From Cupriavidus taiwanensis (lineage in GTDB: Bacteria; Pseudomonadota; Gammaproteobacteria; Burkholderiales; Burkholderiaceae): 64,000 bases of DNA. The stretch is taken from the NCBI RefSeq assembly GCF_900250075.1, contig NZ_LT977070.1:1371634-1435633 (forward strand), read 5' to 3'. The stretch's first letter is position 1. Each line of letters starts with the position of its first letter. Position numbers and translations under genes: made by a program. A model generated the notes under the pieces. It made no database searches, was not told where the DNA came from, and saw nothing but the letters and a program-made list of their open reading frames with translations. This document shows, one piece after another, positions 55,571 through 64,000 of this stretch.

Positions 55571-55600
55571 AAGCCGCTTCGCTGGAAGCGGCTTTTTTTT
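55571..55600 (+). terminator. Rho-independent terminator after cytochrome c pair
   Basis: AAGCCGCTTC and GAAGCGGCTT form a 10-bp stem with a 4-base loop, followed by eight T residues in total. It isolates the cytochromes from the convergent apbE gene. Confidence 0.93.
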
Positions 55601-55617
55601 CGTCCGCGGCAAGGGGT

Positions 55618-56694
55618 TCAGGCCAGCCGCAACCTTTGCGCCATGCCGGCGGACATCCATCGGCCGCCGTCGCCCACGATCAGCCCGTCGACGGCGGCGT
55701 TGTCGCCAGTAAGACGTGCCCAGGCCGCCCGGCCGGCCACCATCAGCGCGGCGCCGAGCCCGTTGACCGCCGCCACGGTCGGCGCCACCAGCGTCACCCC
55801 GTGCGGCCCGGCCGACGGCAGGCCGGTGGCGGGATCGAGTACATGGTGATAGCGCCGGCCGCCGGCGACAAAGCAGCGCTCGTAGTCGCCCGACGACGCC
55901 ACCACGGCGTCGCTCACCTGCAGTACGCCCATCAGCCGTGCCGGCGCGAGCGGGTCGCGCAGGCCGATGCGCCAGTCCCGCCCCTGCAACTGGCCCATGG
56001 CCAGCACATCGCCGCCGCCGTTGATCATCGCATTGGCCAGTCCGTGGCGCCGCAGCACCTGCATGCCCGCATCGAGTATCGGCAGCTTGGCGATGCCGCC
56101 CAGGTCCAGGCGCATGCCGGGGCGGGCCAGCATGGCCTTGCCGCGGCGGGCGTCGAGCCGCACTTGCCGGTAGTCCACCAGCGGGCGCTCGCGCGCCAGT
56201 TCGGCGGCATCGGGCAAGCGGTTGCCATCCGCGCCGAAGCGCCAGCCGGCGAACGCTCCGACGGTGATATCGAAGGCACCACGCGATCGTGCCGAAACGG
56301 CCGCGGCGGCCTGCAGCACCGTCATCAATTCCGGCGAGACGTGCACTGAGTGGCGCCCGGCCGCGCGCTGCAGTGCGTTGACCTGGCTGTCAGGGCGATA
56401 GCGGCTCATCAACTGCTCCAGCCGCGCCATCTCGCCAAAGGCCGCGGCGAGGGCGGCCTGCGCCGCGCCGTGGCAGTTGTCCTGCACCACGATGTCGACG
56501 CGCGTGCCCAGCAAGCGGCGTGATGCACGCGTGACCGAGGGATCGGCCAGCGCCGGCCGCACGAACATCGCGGTGGCGAGCAGCGGCACGCTCGCGGCGC
56601 CGCGGACGAGGGCGCGGCGCCGGCGGTCGATGTGGTCGGCGTGGTCAAAGTGAGGGAGGGAAGGCTGTGCTGGCAGTAGGGTCTTGAAGCGCAT
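55618..56694 (-). CDS. FAD:protein FMN transferase (ApbE/NosX-like)
   Basis: A 358-residue ApbE-family enzyme that attaches FMN covalently to a Thr of target proteins, here most likely NosR. A twin-arginine-like signal (DRRRRALVRGAASVPLLATA) implies periplasmic location. Family marks are LGTRVDIVV, MSRYRPDSQVNALQ, GAFDITVGAF, LDLGGIAKLPILDAG and NAMINGGGDVLAMG, and YHHVLDPATGLPSAGPHGVTLVA with the catalytic metal-binding Asp. It is divergent from nosZ, sharing a 243-base promoter region, which supports a NosX role. Confidence 0.9.
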   Translation of the reverse strand: MRFKTLLPAQPSLPHFDHADHIDRRRRALVRGAASVPLLATAMFVRPALADPSVTRASRRLLGTRVDIVVQDNCHGAAQAALAAAFGEMARLEQLMSRYRPDSQVNALQRAAGRHSVHVSPELMTVLQAAAAVSARSRGAFDITVGAFAGWRFGADGNRLPDAAELARERPLVDYRQVRLDARRGKAMLARPGMRLDLGGIAKLPILDAGMQVLRRHGLANAMINGGGDVLAMGQLQGRDWRIGLRDPLAPARLMGVLQVSDAVVASSGDYERCFVAGGRRYHHVLDPATGLPSAGPHGVTLVAPTVAAVNGLGAALMVAGRAAWARLTGDNAAVDGLIVGDGGRWMSAGMAQRLRLA

Positions 56695-56801
56695 GACGAG
56701 GTGGTATCGATCGCGAAAGCGGCGGCGAGCCTTGCCGTGCCGCCATTCTGTCCGCGCTGCCGGAGAAAAACATGCATCGATAATGAATATTCAAGAGAAC
56801 C

Positions 56802-56815
56802 ATGACGATCATCAA
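56802..56815. promoter_or_regulatory. FNR/DNR-like box between apbE and nosZ
   Basis: ATGACGATCATCAA matches TTGATNNNNATCAA at eight of ten specified bases, with a perfect right half. It lies 122 bases before the nosZ ATG, where anaerobic activators bind in other denitrifiers. The match is moderate. Confidence 0.45.
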
Positions 56816-56937
56816 GCTCGATCGCGCCAACTGCTTCGACCATCTGTAGCCGGCAGCAGCAAGCCACCACAAGACAACACAAGCAGCAAGCCGGCGGAGC
56901 GGACTCCGCCTTTGCCATGACGGTTCGAGGAACGAAG

Positions 56938-58878
56938 ATGACCAGGCATACGCAGCATCCCCTGCCGACCCACGATGCACCGGCTGCGCCCGGACGGCGG
57001 CGCTTCATCAATACCGCGGCGCTCGCCGGCCTTGCCGGCGTGGCCGCGTGCACCGACAACGGCGGTGCGCCGGTCTCGACCACGCCCGCGAGCGGCGCCG
57101 GTGCCCATGCCGGCCATGCCGGCAACACCGCTACCGCGGTGCACCTGAAGCCCGGCGAGCTGGACACCTATTACGGGCTGTGGAGCGGCGGCCATGCCGG
57201 CGACATGCGCGTGCTGGGCCTGCCCTCCGGGCGCGAGCTGCACCGGATTCCGTGCTTCGTGCCGGACGCGCTGACGGGGTGGGGCATCACCAACGAGTCG
57301 AAGCACGTGATGGGCACGCGCGCCGACGGCAGCCTGCAGTACACCGTCGGCGATACCCATCACGTGCATGCCTCGTACAAGGATGGCAACTACGACGGCC
57401 GCTATGCCTGGATCAACGACAAGATCAATGCCCGGCTGGCGCGTATCCGGCTCGACTACTTCATCTGCGACAAGATCACCGAGCTGCCCAATGTGCAGGG
57501 CTTCCACGGCATCTTCCCGGACAAGCGCGATCCCGTCGACGCCAGCATCAACTACACCACGCGCGTGTTCTGCGGCGCCGAGTTCGGCGTGCCGCTGCCC
57601 AATGCGCCGACCGAGGACGGCAGCAAGTACCGCTCGCTGTTTACCTGCGTCGATGCCGAGTCGATGGCGGTGCGCTGGCAGGTGCTGATCGACGGCAACT
57701 GCGACCTGGTGGCGACCTCGTACGACGGCAAGCTGGCCGCGACCAACCAGTACAACGTGGAGATGGGCGTGCGCTTCGAGGACATGATGTCGGCCGAGCG
57801 CGATGCCTGCCTGTTCTTCAACATTGCCCGCATCGAAGCAGCGGTGAAGGCTGGCAAGTTCAGGACCATCGGCGATTCCAGGGTGCCGGTGGTCGACGGC
57901 ACGCATGCCGCCAACCAGGACCCGGCCACGGCGCTGACCGCCTATGTGTCGGTGCCCAAGAACCCGCACGGTGTCAACGCCAGCCCCGACCAGAAGTACT
58001 TCGTCTGCGCCGGCAAGCTGTCGCCGACCGGCACGGTGATCGAACTGGCCCGGGTGCTGGATTGGTTCGACGGCAAGCTGGCCAAGCTGGACGACGCCAT
58101 CGTTGCTGAAGTCGAGCTGGGGCTGGGGCCGCTGCATACCGCCTTCGACGGCCGTGGCAACGCCTACACCACGCTGTTTCTGGACAGCCAGGTGGTCAAG
58201 TGGAACCTCGACGCGGCGATCCGCTTCCACCGGGGCGACAAGAGCGCCAAATACGTGGTCGACCGGCTGGATGTGCAATACCAGCCCGGCCACCTCAATG
58301 CCTCGCAATCCGAGACCGTCGCCGCCGACGGCAGATTGCTGGCGGTAGGTTGCAAGTTTTCCAAGGACCGCTTCCTGCCGGTGGGTCCGCTGCACGCCGA
58401 GAACGAGCAGCTGATCGACATCTCCGGCGACAAGATGGTGCTGCTGGCGGACCACCCCGTGCACAGCGAGCCGCACGATTTCATCATCTTCCGGCGCGAG
58501 CTGCTGCGGCCGAAGCAGGTCTACGCGCTCGACGATTTCCCGCTGGCGATCAAGGATGCGCAGCAGTCCGGCGTGTTCCGCAACGGCCGCAAGGTCACGG
58601 TGAAGCTCACCTCGCAGGCGCCGGTGTTCAGCCTGCGCGAGATCAGGCTGAAGCGGGGCGACGAGGTCACGCTGATCCTGACCAACCTCGACAAGATCGA
58701 GGACCTGACGCACGGCTTCGCCATCCCGAAGTACAACATCAACTTCATCGTCAATCCGCAGGAGACGGCGTCGGTGACCTTCGTCGCCGACAAGCCCGGT
58801 GTGTTCTGGTGCTATTGCACCCACTTCTGCCACGCGCTGCATCTGGAGATGCGCAGCCGCATGATCGTCGAGGCCTGA
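56938..58878 (+). CDS. nosZ: Nitrous-oxide reductase
   Basis: The 646-residue periplasmic copper enzyme reducing N2O to N2. A Tat signal (GRRRFINTAALAGLAG) ends in VAAC, which fits a lipobox (Cys38), followed by a ~30-residue Ala/Gly/His linker before HLKPGELDTYYGLWSGG. CuZ histidines are seen in DTHHVHAS, QGFHGIFP, DGTHAANQDP, GLGPLHTAFDG and VGPLHAENEQ. The C-terminal CuA domain has WCYCTHFCHALHLEM with all ligands. This is clade I NosZ. ATG 56938 is preferred over 56917 because GAGGAACGAAG precedes it. nosR follows after 26 bases. Confidence 0.96.
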   Translation: MTRHTQHPLPTHDAPAAPGRRRFINTAALAGLAGVAACTDNGGAPVSTTPASGAGAHAGHAGNTATAVHLKPGELDTYYGLWSGGHAGDMRVLGLPSGRELHRIPCFVPDALTGWGITNESKHVMGTRADGSLQYTVGDTHHVHASYKDGNYDGRYAWINDKINARLARIRLDYFICDKITELPNVQGFHGIFPDKRDPVDASINYTTRVFCGAEFGVPLPNAPTEDGSKYRSLFTCVDAESMAVRWQVLIDGNCDLVATSYDGKLAATNQYNVEMGVRFEDMMSAERDACLFFNIARIEAAVKAGKFRTIGDSRVPVVDGTHAANQDPATALTAYVSVPKNPHGVNASPDQKYFVCAGKLSPTGTVIELARVLDWFDGKLAKLDDAIVAEVELGLGPLHTAFDGRGNAYTTLFLDSQVVKWNLDAAIRFHRGDKSAKYVVDRLDVQYQPGHLNASQSETVAADGRLLAVGCKFSKDRFLPVGPLHAENEQLIDISGDKMVLLADHPVHSEPHDFIIFRRELLRPKQVYALDDFPLAIKDAQQSGVFRNGRKVTVKLTSQAPVFSLREIRLKRGDEVTLILTNLDKIEDLTHGFAIPKYNINFIVNPQETASVTFVADKPGVFWCYCTHFCHALHLEMRSRMIVEA

Positions 58879-58904
58879 GCCGGCTGGCGTAGCGCCCCTT
58901 TTCC

Positions 58905-61514
58905 ATGATGCACGCAATCTTCAAAGGACTGGTCGCGGCCCTGGTCGCGTGGCTGCTCTCGCTTGGCCTGCTCTCGCCGGCGCATGCGGGCGCCTACGAG
59001 GCCGAGCTGCCGCCGCAGCTGGCCACGGCTGCCGACCTGTGCGCACTGGTGCCGTGCGCGCAGGTGCTGCCCGGCGCCACCGAGTTCTCGCAGCGCATGG
59101 GCCAGCCGCCCTATGTCGAAGGCTATCGCACCGGCCCCGGCGGCACGCGCGAGCGGCTCGGCTACGTCATGCTGTCCACCGACATCACCGATACCCCGGC
59201 GTACTCGGGCAAGCCGGTGGTGACGCTGATCGGCATGGACACGCAGGGCCGCTATGCCGGCGTCAAGGTGCTGAAGCATTCGGAGCCGATCCTGCTGCTA
59301 GGCATCCCGGAATCGGCGCTGCTGGATTTCAACCGGCAGTACGTCGGCAAGTCGGTCGCCGACAAGATCGAAGTGGGGCAGTCGCGTCCCGACGAAGGCG
59401 TGGTCGGCGTCGATGCGATTTCGGGCGCCACGGTGACGGTGATCGCGCAGAACCAGGTGCTGACCACGGCGGGCGCGGCGGTGGCGCGGCAGGTCGGCAT
59501 CCTGTCGCCGACACAACGCGTCCCGGCGCGCTTCGTTGAAAGCGGCACGCACTACAGCTGGCCGCAGCTGGTGGCGATGGGGGCGGTGCAGCGCCTGCTG
59601 GTGCAGCCCGCGCAGGTCGGCCTGCCGGGCGGCGAGGGGCCATTTATCGAGCTGTGGTTTGGCGACCTCAACCATCCCGATATCGCGCGCAGCGTGCTGG
59701 GTGATGCCGGCTGGCAGGGGCTGCGCGCGCAGCTGCGGCCGGGCGAACACGCCATCTTCGTGATCCGCACCGCGGGCACCGAGTCGTTCAAGGGTTCCGG
59801 CTTCGTGCGTGGCGGCATCTATGACCGGGTGCAGGTGCGCCAGGACGCCGACGCCTTCACCTTCCGCGACCTCGACTACCTGAACCTCTATGGCGTGGCC
59901 GCGCCGGGGGCGCCGGCGCCGACCGAGTCGGCGATCTTCGTGATCCGTTCGCCGGCGTTCTCGGCGGCGTATCCCTGGAAGCTGTCGTTCCTCGGCAACC
60001 GGGTCGATCGCGCCACCGGCACGCGCAGCTTTGCCAGCTTCGACGCGCCGTACTGGTTGCCAGCGGCGCTGCTGCAGGGCGGGCGCCCTCGCATCGACGT
60101 GCCGCAGGCGCCGTGGCGCAAGGTCTGGGGGCGGCAAGCCGGCGCCATCGCGCTGTTCGTGGCGCTGCTGGGCGCGGTCACGCTGGTCTACGCACTGCGC
60201 GACCGCCTGACGCGGCGCGCCACCCACAAGCACAAGTGGCCGGTGAATGCGTTCAAGTACACGGCGTGGGCCATCAGCATCGTCTTCGTGGGGTTTGGCG
60301 CGATGGCGCAGCCTTCGGTGACGCAGGTGCTGACTTGGTTCCATGCGCTGCTGCTGCGCTGGGACTGGGCCTTGTTCCTGAGCGATCCCTTTATCTTCTG
60401 CTTCTGGATCTTCATCATCGTCACGGTGCTGCTGTTCGGGCGCGGGCTGTTCTGCGGCTGGCTGTGCCCGTTCGGCTCGCTGTCCGAGGCGCTCTACAAG
60501 CTCGGCCGTTTGCTCGGGCTGAAGCGCTGGCAGCGGCAGCTGCCACGGCGCTGGCACGACCGGCTCAAGTGGGTCAAGTACGGCGTGTTCTTCGCGCTGC
60601 TGGCGGTGTCGGTGTTCTCGATGGGACTGGCCGAGCGGCTGGCGGAGATCGAGCCGTTCAAGACCATCTTCCTGGTCGGCATCGCCAATCGCGCGTGGCC
60701 CTACGGGCTGTTCGCGTGCGCGCTGCTGGAGCTGTCGCTGTTGATCGAACGTCCCTACTGCAAGTACCTGTGCCCGCTCGGCGGGGCGCTGGCAATGCCG
60801 AGCACGTTCCGCTGGTTCGGCCTGCGGCGCAAGCCGGACTGCAACCATTGCAAGGCGTGTGCGGCGGGCTGCGGCGCACAGGCGATCGATGCCGATGGCC
60901 GCATCGACCAGCGCGAGTGCCTGCATTGCCTCGACTGCATGGTGCTCTATACCGATACGCATGGCTGCCCGCCGCTGGCGCGCGAGCGCAAGCGGCGCGA
61001 GCGCGACGGGCTGCCGCTGACGCCGGTGGGCCGCGACGGGTATTTCATTCCGCTGGTGCCGGTAACGGCCGCCGCGGCACAACCGTCGGACCCCGATCCG
61101 CGCATGCCGACCGAGCCCGTAGCGCCGCACTACGCCGCCACCAAGGGCGCCGCGCGCCTCTTCGCCGAGCTGTGGGACCACCTGTGGCCCTGGAGCGGGC
61201 AGGGCTGGCGCTCCGCCGCGGCGTTGCAGCTGGCGGGCGTGGCGGTCGCGCTGGCGGCAACCGTGGCGTGGGCGCTGGCGGCCAGCGGACAACTGCGCGC
61301 CGGCGCGGTGATCGGCTGGTGGCTGGGCTGGAGCCTCTACGAGGTGCTGATCCGCCTGTCGGCAAAGCGCTATGTCAAGGATGGCCGGTGGTGGCGCGGC
61401 CGCCATCGTCGCGCCACCGTGATGGACATGCTCAGCTATGTCGGCTTCAAGAACCTGCTCGTTGGTGCCGTGTTATTCCTGGCGCTGAAGGCGATGGGGA
61501 TGCTGGCCGCATGA
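58905..61514 (+). CDS. nosR: Nitrous-oxide reductase regulator/electron donor NosR
   Basis: An 869-residue membrane flavo-iron-sulfur protein that feeds electrons to NosZ. After a signal peptide (LLSLGLLSPAHAG), the periplasmic FMN domain carries the covalent FMN site in GVDAISGATVTVI (Thr near residue 177). Membrane helices follow from about residue 410, with CGWLCPFGSLSEALYKLG and CKYLCPLGGAL. The C-terminal ferredoxin-like part has CNHCKACAAGCGAQAID and CLHCLDCMVLYTDTHGCP for two 4Fe-4S clusters. The nosD ATG overlaps its stop by 4 bases. Placement after nosZ instead of before it is a lineage feature. Confidence 0.95.
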   Translation: MMHAIFKGLVAALVAWLLSLGLLSPAHAGAYEAELPPQLATAADLCALVPCAQVLPGATEFSQRMGQPPYVEGYRTGPGGTRERLGYVMLSTDITDTPAYSGKPVVTLIGMDTQGRYAGVKVLKHSEPILLLGIPESALLDFNRQYVGKSVADKIEVGQSRPDEGVVGVDAISGATVTVIAQNQVLTTAGAAVARQVGILSPTQRVPARFVESGTHYSWPQLVAMGAVQRLLVQPAQVGLPGGEGPFIELWFGDLNHPDIARSVLGDAGWQGLRAQLRPGEHAIFVIRTAGTESFKGSGFVRGGIYDRVQVRQDADAFTFRDLDYLNLYGVAAPGAPAPTESAIFVIRSPAFSAAYPWKLSFLGNRVDRATGTRSFASFDAPYWLPAALLQGGRPRIDVPQAPWRKVWGRQAGAIALFVALLGAVTLVYALRDRLTRRATHKHKWPVNAFKYTAWAISIVFVGFGAMAQPSVTQVLTWFHALLLRWDWALFLSDPFIFCFWIFIIVTVLLFGRGLFCGWLCPFGSLSEALYKLGRLLGLKRWQRQLPRRWHDRLKWVKYGVFFALLAVSVFSMGLAERLAEIEPFKTIFLVGIANRAWPYGLFACALLELSLLIERPYCKYLCPLGGALAMPSTFRWFGLRRKPDCNHCKACAAGCGAQAIDADGRIDQRECLHCLDCMVLYTDTHGCPPLARERKRRERDGLPLTPVGRDGYFIPLVPVTAAAAQPSDPDPRMPTEPVAPHYAATKGAARLFAELWDHLWPWSGQGWRSAAALQLAGVAVALAATVAWALAASGQLRAGAVIGWWLGWSLYEVLIRLSAKRYVKDGRWWRGRHRRATVMDMLSYVGFKNLLVGAVLFLALKAMGMLAA

Positions 61515-62797
61515 AGCTGCTGTCCGGTATCGCCTTCCTGTGGCTTGCGTGCGAGGCAGGCTGCGTGCAGTCAGCGACCTGGCGCGTGCAGCCCGGCCAG
61601 TCGCTGCAGGCGGCGATCGATGCCGCGGCTGCGGGCGACACCATCGAGATCGCGCGCGGCCACTACACCGGCAACTTCACCGTCGCCAGGCCGCTGGTGC
61701 TGCGCGGCATCGCGCGGCCGACGCTCAGCGGCGCGCTGCGCGGCGATACGCTGCGCATCGCCGCGCCCGACGTGACGGTCGAGGGGCTGATCGTGCGCGA
61801 CTCCGGCGACAGCCTGAAGGACCAGAACGCCGGCATCTACATCCAGCCCGGCGCGCACCGCGCGGTAGTGCGGCACTGCGAGCTGACCTACAACCTGTTC
61901 GGCCTGTGGATCGAAAAGGCCGACGAGGTCCGCGTCGAAGCCAACACCATCACCGGCAAGCGCGACTACAACTCGGCGCAGCGCGGCAACGGCGTGCAGC
62001 TCTACAACACGCGCGGCGCGCGCATTCTCGACAACCACATCAGCTTCGTGCGCGACGCGCTCTACGTCGACGTCTCGCACCATGCCGTGTTTCGCGGCAA
62101 CCGGCTGCACCATAGCCGCTACGGCACCCATTACATGAACTCGTACCACAACCTGTGGGAGAACAACGACAGCTACCGCAACCGCGGCGGACTGGCGCTG
62201 ATGGAAGTACGCGACCAGGTGGTGCGCAACAACCGCACCTGGGCCAATGCCGACCACGGCATCATGCTGCGCACGCTGCAGGACTCGGTGATCGAAGGCA
62301 ACGTGGTCGCGCACAACCAGCGCGGGTTCTTTATCTACGATGTCGAGTATGCGCAGCTGCGCGGCAACCTGGTGCTCGGCAACGCCATCGGCGTGCACCT
62401 GTCGGCGGGATCGACGCGCAACGTGGTGCAGGGCAACGACTTCATCGGCAACCGCGAGCCGGTGCGCTATGTCGGCGCGCGCGACGAGGCCTGGGGCGGA
62501 CGCGACCGGTCCGAGCGCGCGCAAGGCAACTACTGGAGCAACTACCTGGGCTGGGACCGCGATGCCGATGGCGTGGGCGATATCCCGTACCGGGTCAATG
62601 ACGTGGTCGACCGGCTCAGCTGGCGTTATCCGGGCGTGGCGCTGCTGTTGGGCAGTCCGGCGCTGCAGGCGCTGCGGCTGGCGGGGCGCCAGTTTCCGGT
62701 GATCCGGGCGCCGGGAGTGGTCGATCAATATCCGCGCATGCGTCCGGCCCGCGCCGACTGGAGGCAATGGCATGAGCCGGCCGACGCCCGCCGCTGA
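61511..62797 (+). CDS. nosD: Periplasmic copper-site maturation protein NosD
   Basis: A 428-residue exported right-handed beta-helix protein (CASH repeats) required for CuZ assembly in NosZ. The signal peptide is LLSGIAFLWLACEAGCVQSA. Repeated turns such as VEANTITGKRDYNSAQRGNG, GNRLHHSRYGTHYMNSYHN and RNNRTWANADHGIMLRTLQD are typical of NosD, and GNYWSNYLGWDRDADGVGDIPY is the family C-terminal signature. It overlaps nosR by 4 bases and nosF by 26 bases. Confidence 0.95.
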   Translation: MKLLSGIAFLWLACEAGCVQSATWRVQPGQSLQAAIDAAAAGDTIEIARGHYTGNFTVARPLVLRGIARPTLSGALRGDTLRIAAPDVTVEGLIVRDSGDSLKDQNAGIYIQPGAHRAVVRHCELTYNLFGLWIEKADEVRVEANTITGKRDYNSAQRGNGVQLYNTRGARILDNHISFVRDALYVDVSHHAVFRGNRLHHSRYGTHYMNSYHNLWENNDSYRNRGGLALMEVRDQVVRNNRTWANADHGIMLRTLQDSVIEGNVVAHNQRGFFIYDVEYAQLRGNLVLGNAIGVHLSAGSTRNVVQGNDFIGNREPVRYVGARDEAWGGRDRSERAQGNYWSNYLGWDRDADGVGDIPYRVNDVVDRLSWRYPGVALLLGSPALQALRLAGRQFPVIRAPGVVDQYPRMRPARADWRQWHEPADARR

Positions 62798-63719
62798 ACC
62801 GGCCCTGGATGCCATCGTGTTGTCCAACGTCAGCAAGCACTTCGGCGCGCTGCGCGCCGTCGACGATGTCAGCCTGAGCGTGGGGCAGGGCGAGCTGCTC
62901 GGGCTGATCGGCCATAACGGCGCGGGCAAGAGCACGCTGTTCCGGATGATGCTGGGCTTGTTGCCGCCGACGCATGGCACCTTGCGCGTGGCCGGTGCCA
63001 ACGTGGGCAGCCGCGCATTTCGTGCGGCACGCCGCGGCATCGGCTACCTGCCCGAACATCTGGTGCTCCATGACAACCTGAGCGGCCTTGAGACCCTGCG
63101 CTTCTTCGCGCGGCTGAAGGGCGTGAAGGCGGAAGCCTGCGCGCCGATGCTCGACCAGGTGGGCCTGTCCTCCGCGGCCGCGCGTCCGGTGCGCGAATAC
63201 TCGAAGGGCATGCGCCAGCGCCTGGGCTTTGCGCAGGCGCTGCTGGGCGCGCCGCGCGTGCTGTTCCTGGACGAGCCGACCAACGGCCTGGACCCCGCCG
63301 CGATCCGCGACTGCTACGCCATGCTGAACGCGCTGCGCGGGCGCGGGGTGACCATCGTCATCACCTCGCACATCCTGGCCGAACTGCAGCAGCGCATCGA
63401 CCGCTTCGCCATCCTGTCCGCGGGCCGGCTGCAGGCCGCGGGCAGCCTCGAGGCGCTGCGCGCCCGGGCCGGCCTGCCGCTGACGCTGGTGCTGCGGATA
63501 GAGGCGGGCGCGCGCGACGAGGCGCTGCGGCGGCTAAGCGCGCTGCCTGCGCTGGAGATCGACAGTGCGCTGCCCGACGCACTGACGGTGCGTTGTGCGC
63601 CCGCCGCCAAGATGACGGTGCTGGCGGCGCTGCAACCGCTCGCCGGCCGGCTGCTGGACCTGCAGATCCGCGAGCCGTCGCTCGAGGATCTTTTTCTCGG
63701 AATGAAGGGGCAAGCATGA
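62772..63719 (+). CDS. nosF: ABC transporter ATPase NosF
   Basis: A 315-residue ABC ATPase that pairs with NosY and NosD in copper/sulfur supply for NosZ. Walker A is GHNGAGKSTLF, the signature YSKGMRQRLGFAQ and Walker B VLFLDEPTNGLDP, then SHILAELQQ. The C-terminal 80 residues form the accessory domain of NosF. ATG 62772 lies inside the end of nosD, and the stop overlaps nosY by 4 bases. Confidence 0.94.
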   Translation: MSRPTPAAEPALDAIVLSNVSKHFGALRAVDDVSLSVGQGELLGLIGHNGAGKSTLFRMMLGLLPPTHGTLRVAGANVGSRAFRAARRGIGYLPEHLVLHDNLSGLETLRFFARLKGVKAEACAPMLDQVGLSSAAARPVREYSKGMRQRLGFAQALLGAPRVLFLDEPTNGLDPAAIRDCYAMLNALRGRGVTIVITSHILAELQQRIDRFAILSAGRLQAAGSLEALRARAGLPLTLVLRIEAGARDEALRRLSALPALEIDSALPDALTVRCAPAAKMTVLAALQPLAGRLLDLQIREPSLEDLFLGMKGQA

Positions 63720-64000
63720 GCGAGTGGTTCGACGCCCGGCAGGTGGCCACGCTGGCCGGCAGGGAATTCCGCGACCGCATGCGCAATCGCTGGGTGCTGG
63801 CGGTGGCGGCGGTGTTCACGGCGCTGTCGCTGGCGATCGGCTACTTCGGTGGCGCGGAGCAGGGGGTGCTGGGCCCGCGCTCGCTGGAGCTCGTCATCAC
63901 CAGCCTGGCCAGCCTGGTGATCTACCTGGTGCCGATGATCGCGCTGCTGCTCGGCTTCGACGCCGTGGTGGGCGAGCGCGAGCGCGGCTCGCTGGACCTG
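63716..64000 (+). CDS. nosY: ABC transporter permease NosY, N-terminal part
   Basis: The first 95 codons of a membrane permease, cut by the window end. It begins MSEWFDARQVATLAGREFRD and has a first helix (WVLAVAAVFTALSLAIGYFG) and second helix (ITSLASLVIYLVPMIALLLGF), then DAVVGERERGSLDL, the conserved cytoplasmic loop of ABC-2 type NosY. ATG 63716 overlaps the nosF stop. Confidence 0.92.
   Translation, partial: MSEWFDARQVATLAGREFRDRMRNRWVLAVAAVFTALSLAIGYFGGAEQGVLGPRSLELVITSLASLVIYLVPMIALLLGFDAVVGERERGSLDL

Overview
This 64 kb window is GC-rich betaproteobacterial chromosome. Gene content and protein sequences point to Burkholderiaceae, most likely Cupriavidus or close Ralstonia relatives. 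Pointers are nuo ending in a DUF2818 gene, a urt-ure locus with ureJ between ureA and ureB, cyoABCD, and a nosZ-nosR-nosD-nosF-nosY order. The species call is inference. Genes are densely packed on both strands. I see no tRNA, rRNA, CRISPR array, insertion sequence, prophage or obvious foreign island, so this looks like core or long-resident chromosome. The outermost genes (nuoM and nosY) are cut by the window edges.

Layout. 1-3.3 kb: the end of the complex I operon (nuoM, nuoN, DUF2818) and a NUDIX ADP-ribose pyrophosphatase. 3.3-7.3 kb: DUF1178, two acyl-CoA dehydrogenases and two MaoC hydratases, preceded by a large inverted-repeat operator. 7.3-12 kb: cytochrome bo3 quinol oxidase cyoABCD behind a ~600-base leader with an FNR-type box. 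12-14 kb: a lipoprotein gamma-glutamyltransferase. 14-26 kb: urea uptake and use, urtABCDE followed by ureDAJBCEFG on the same strand, with a sigma-54 promoter and three NtrC-like palindromes upstream. 26-32.5 kb: an XRE regulator, an unknown gene, a YfcG-type GST, an ACAD10/11-like dehydrogenase with a divergent LysR gene, and a CAP-domain lipoprotein. 32.5-38.2 kb: VWA lipoprotein, ECF sigma factor and anti-sigma-like protein in one operon, divergent from a second gamma-glutamyltransferase. 38.4-42.7 kb: 3-hydroxyacyl-CoA dehydrogenase, enoyl-CoA hydratase, histidine phosphatase and an APH-like kinase. 42.9-54.2 kb: GST, aminotransferase, PIN protein, YaaA, M14 carboxypeptidase, a lysine-rich lipoprotein, N-formylglutamate amidohydrolase with a Bug receptor and LysR regulator, and a MoxR-GNAT-VWA(CoxE-like) cluster. 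54.8-64 kb: two small cytochromes c, ApbE (NosX-like) and the N2O reductase operon.

How genes work together. Respiration is represented at both oxygen extremes: complex I, the aerobic bo3 oxidase and N2O respiration. FNR/DNR-type boxes, one good and one weak, lie before cyo and nos. Nitrogen scavenging is complete for urea and looks NtrC/RpoN controlled. Acyl-CoA metabolism recurs at three loci, and a shared operator word (GMACGRYCGTNC) lies before two of them and before moxR, suggesting a common TetR-type regulator encoded elsewhere.

The most interesting lead is the kinase/phosphatase/hydratase/dehydrogenase operon together with the ACAD10/11-like dehydrogenase. The set resembles the phosphorylation route for 4-hydroxyacyl-CoA catabolism, with an unexplained phosphatase-family member added. 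Other leads are a lipobox in the NosZ signal peptide, the VWA/ECF/anti-sigma operon, a lipoprotein with a histone-H1-like tail, and a family of dispersed intergenic palindromes.
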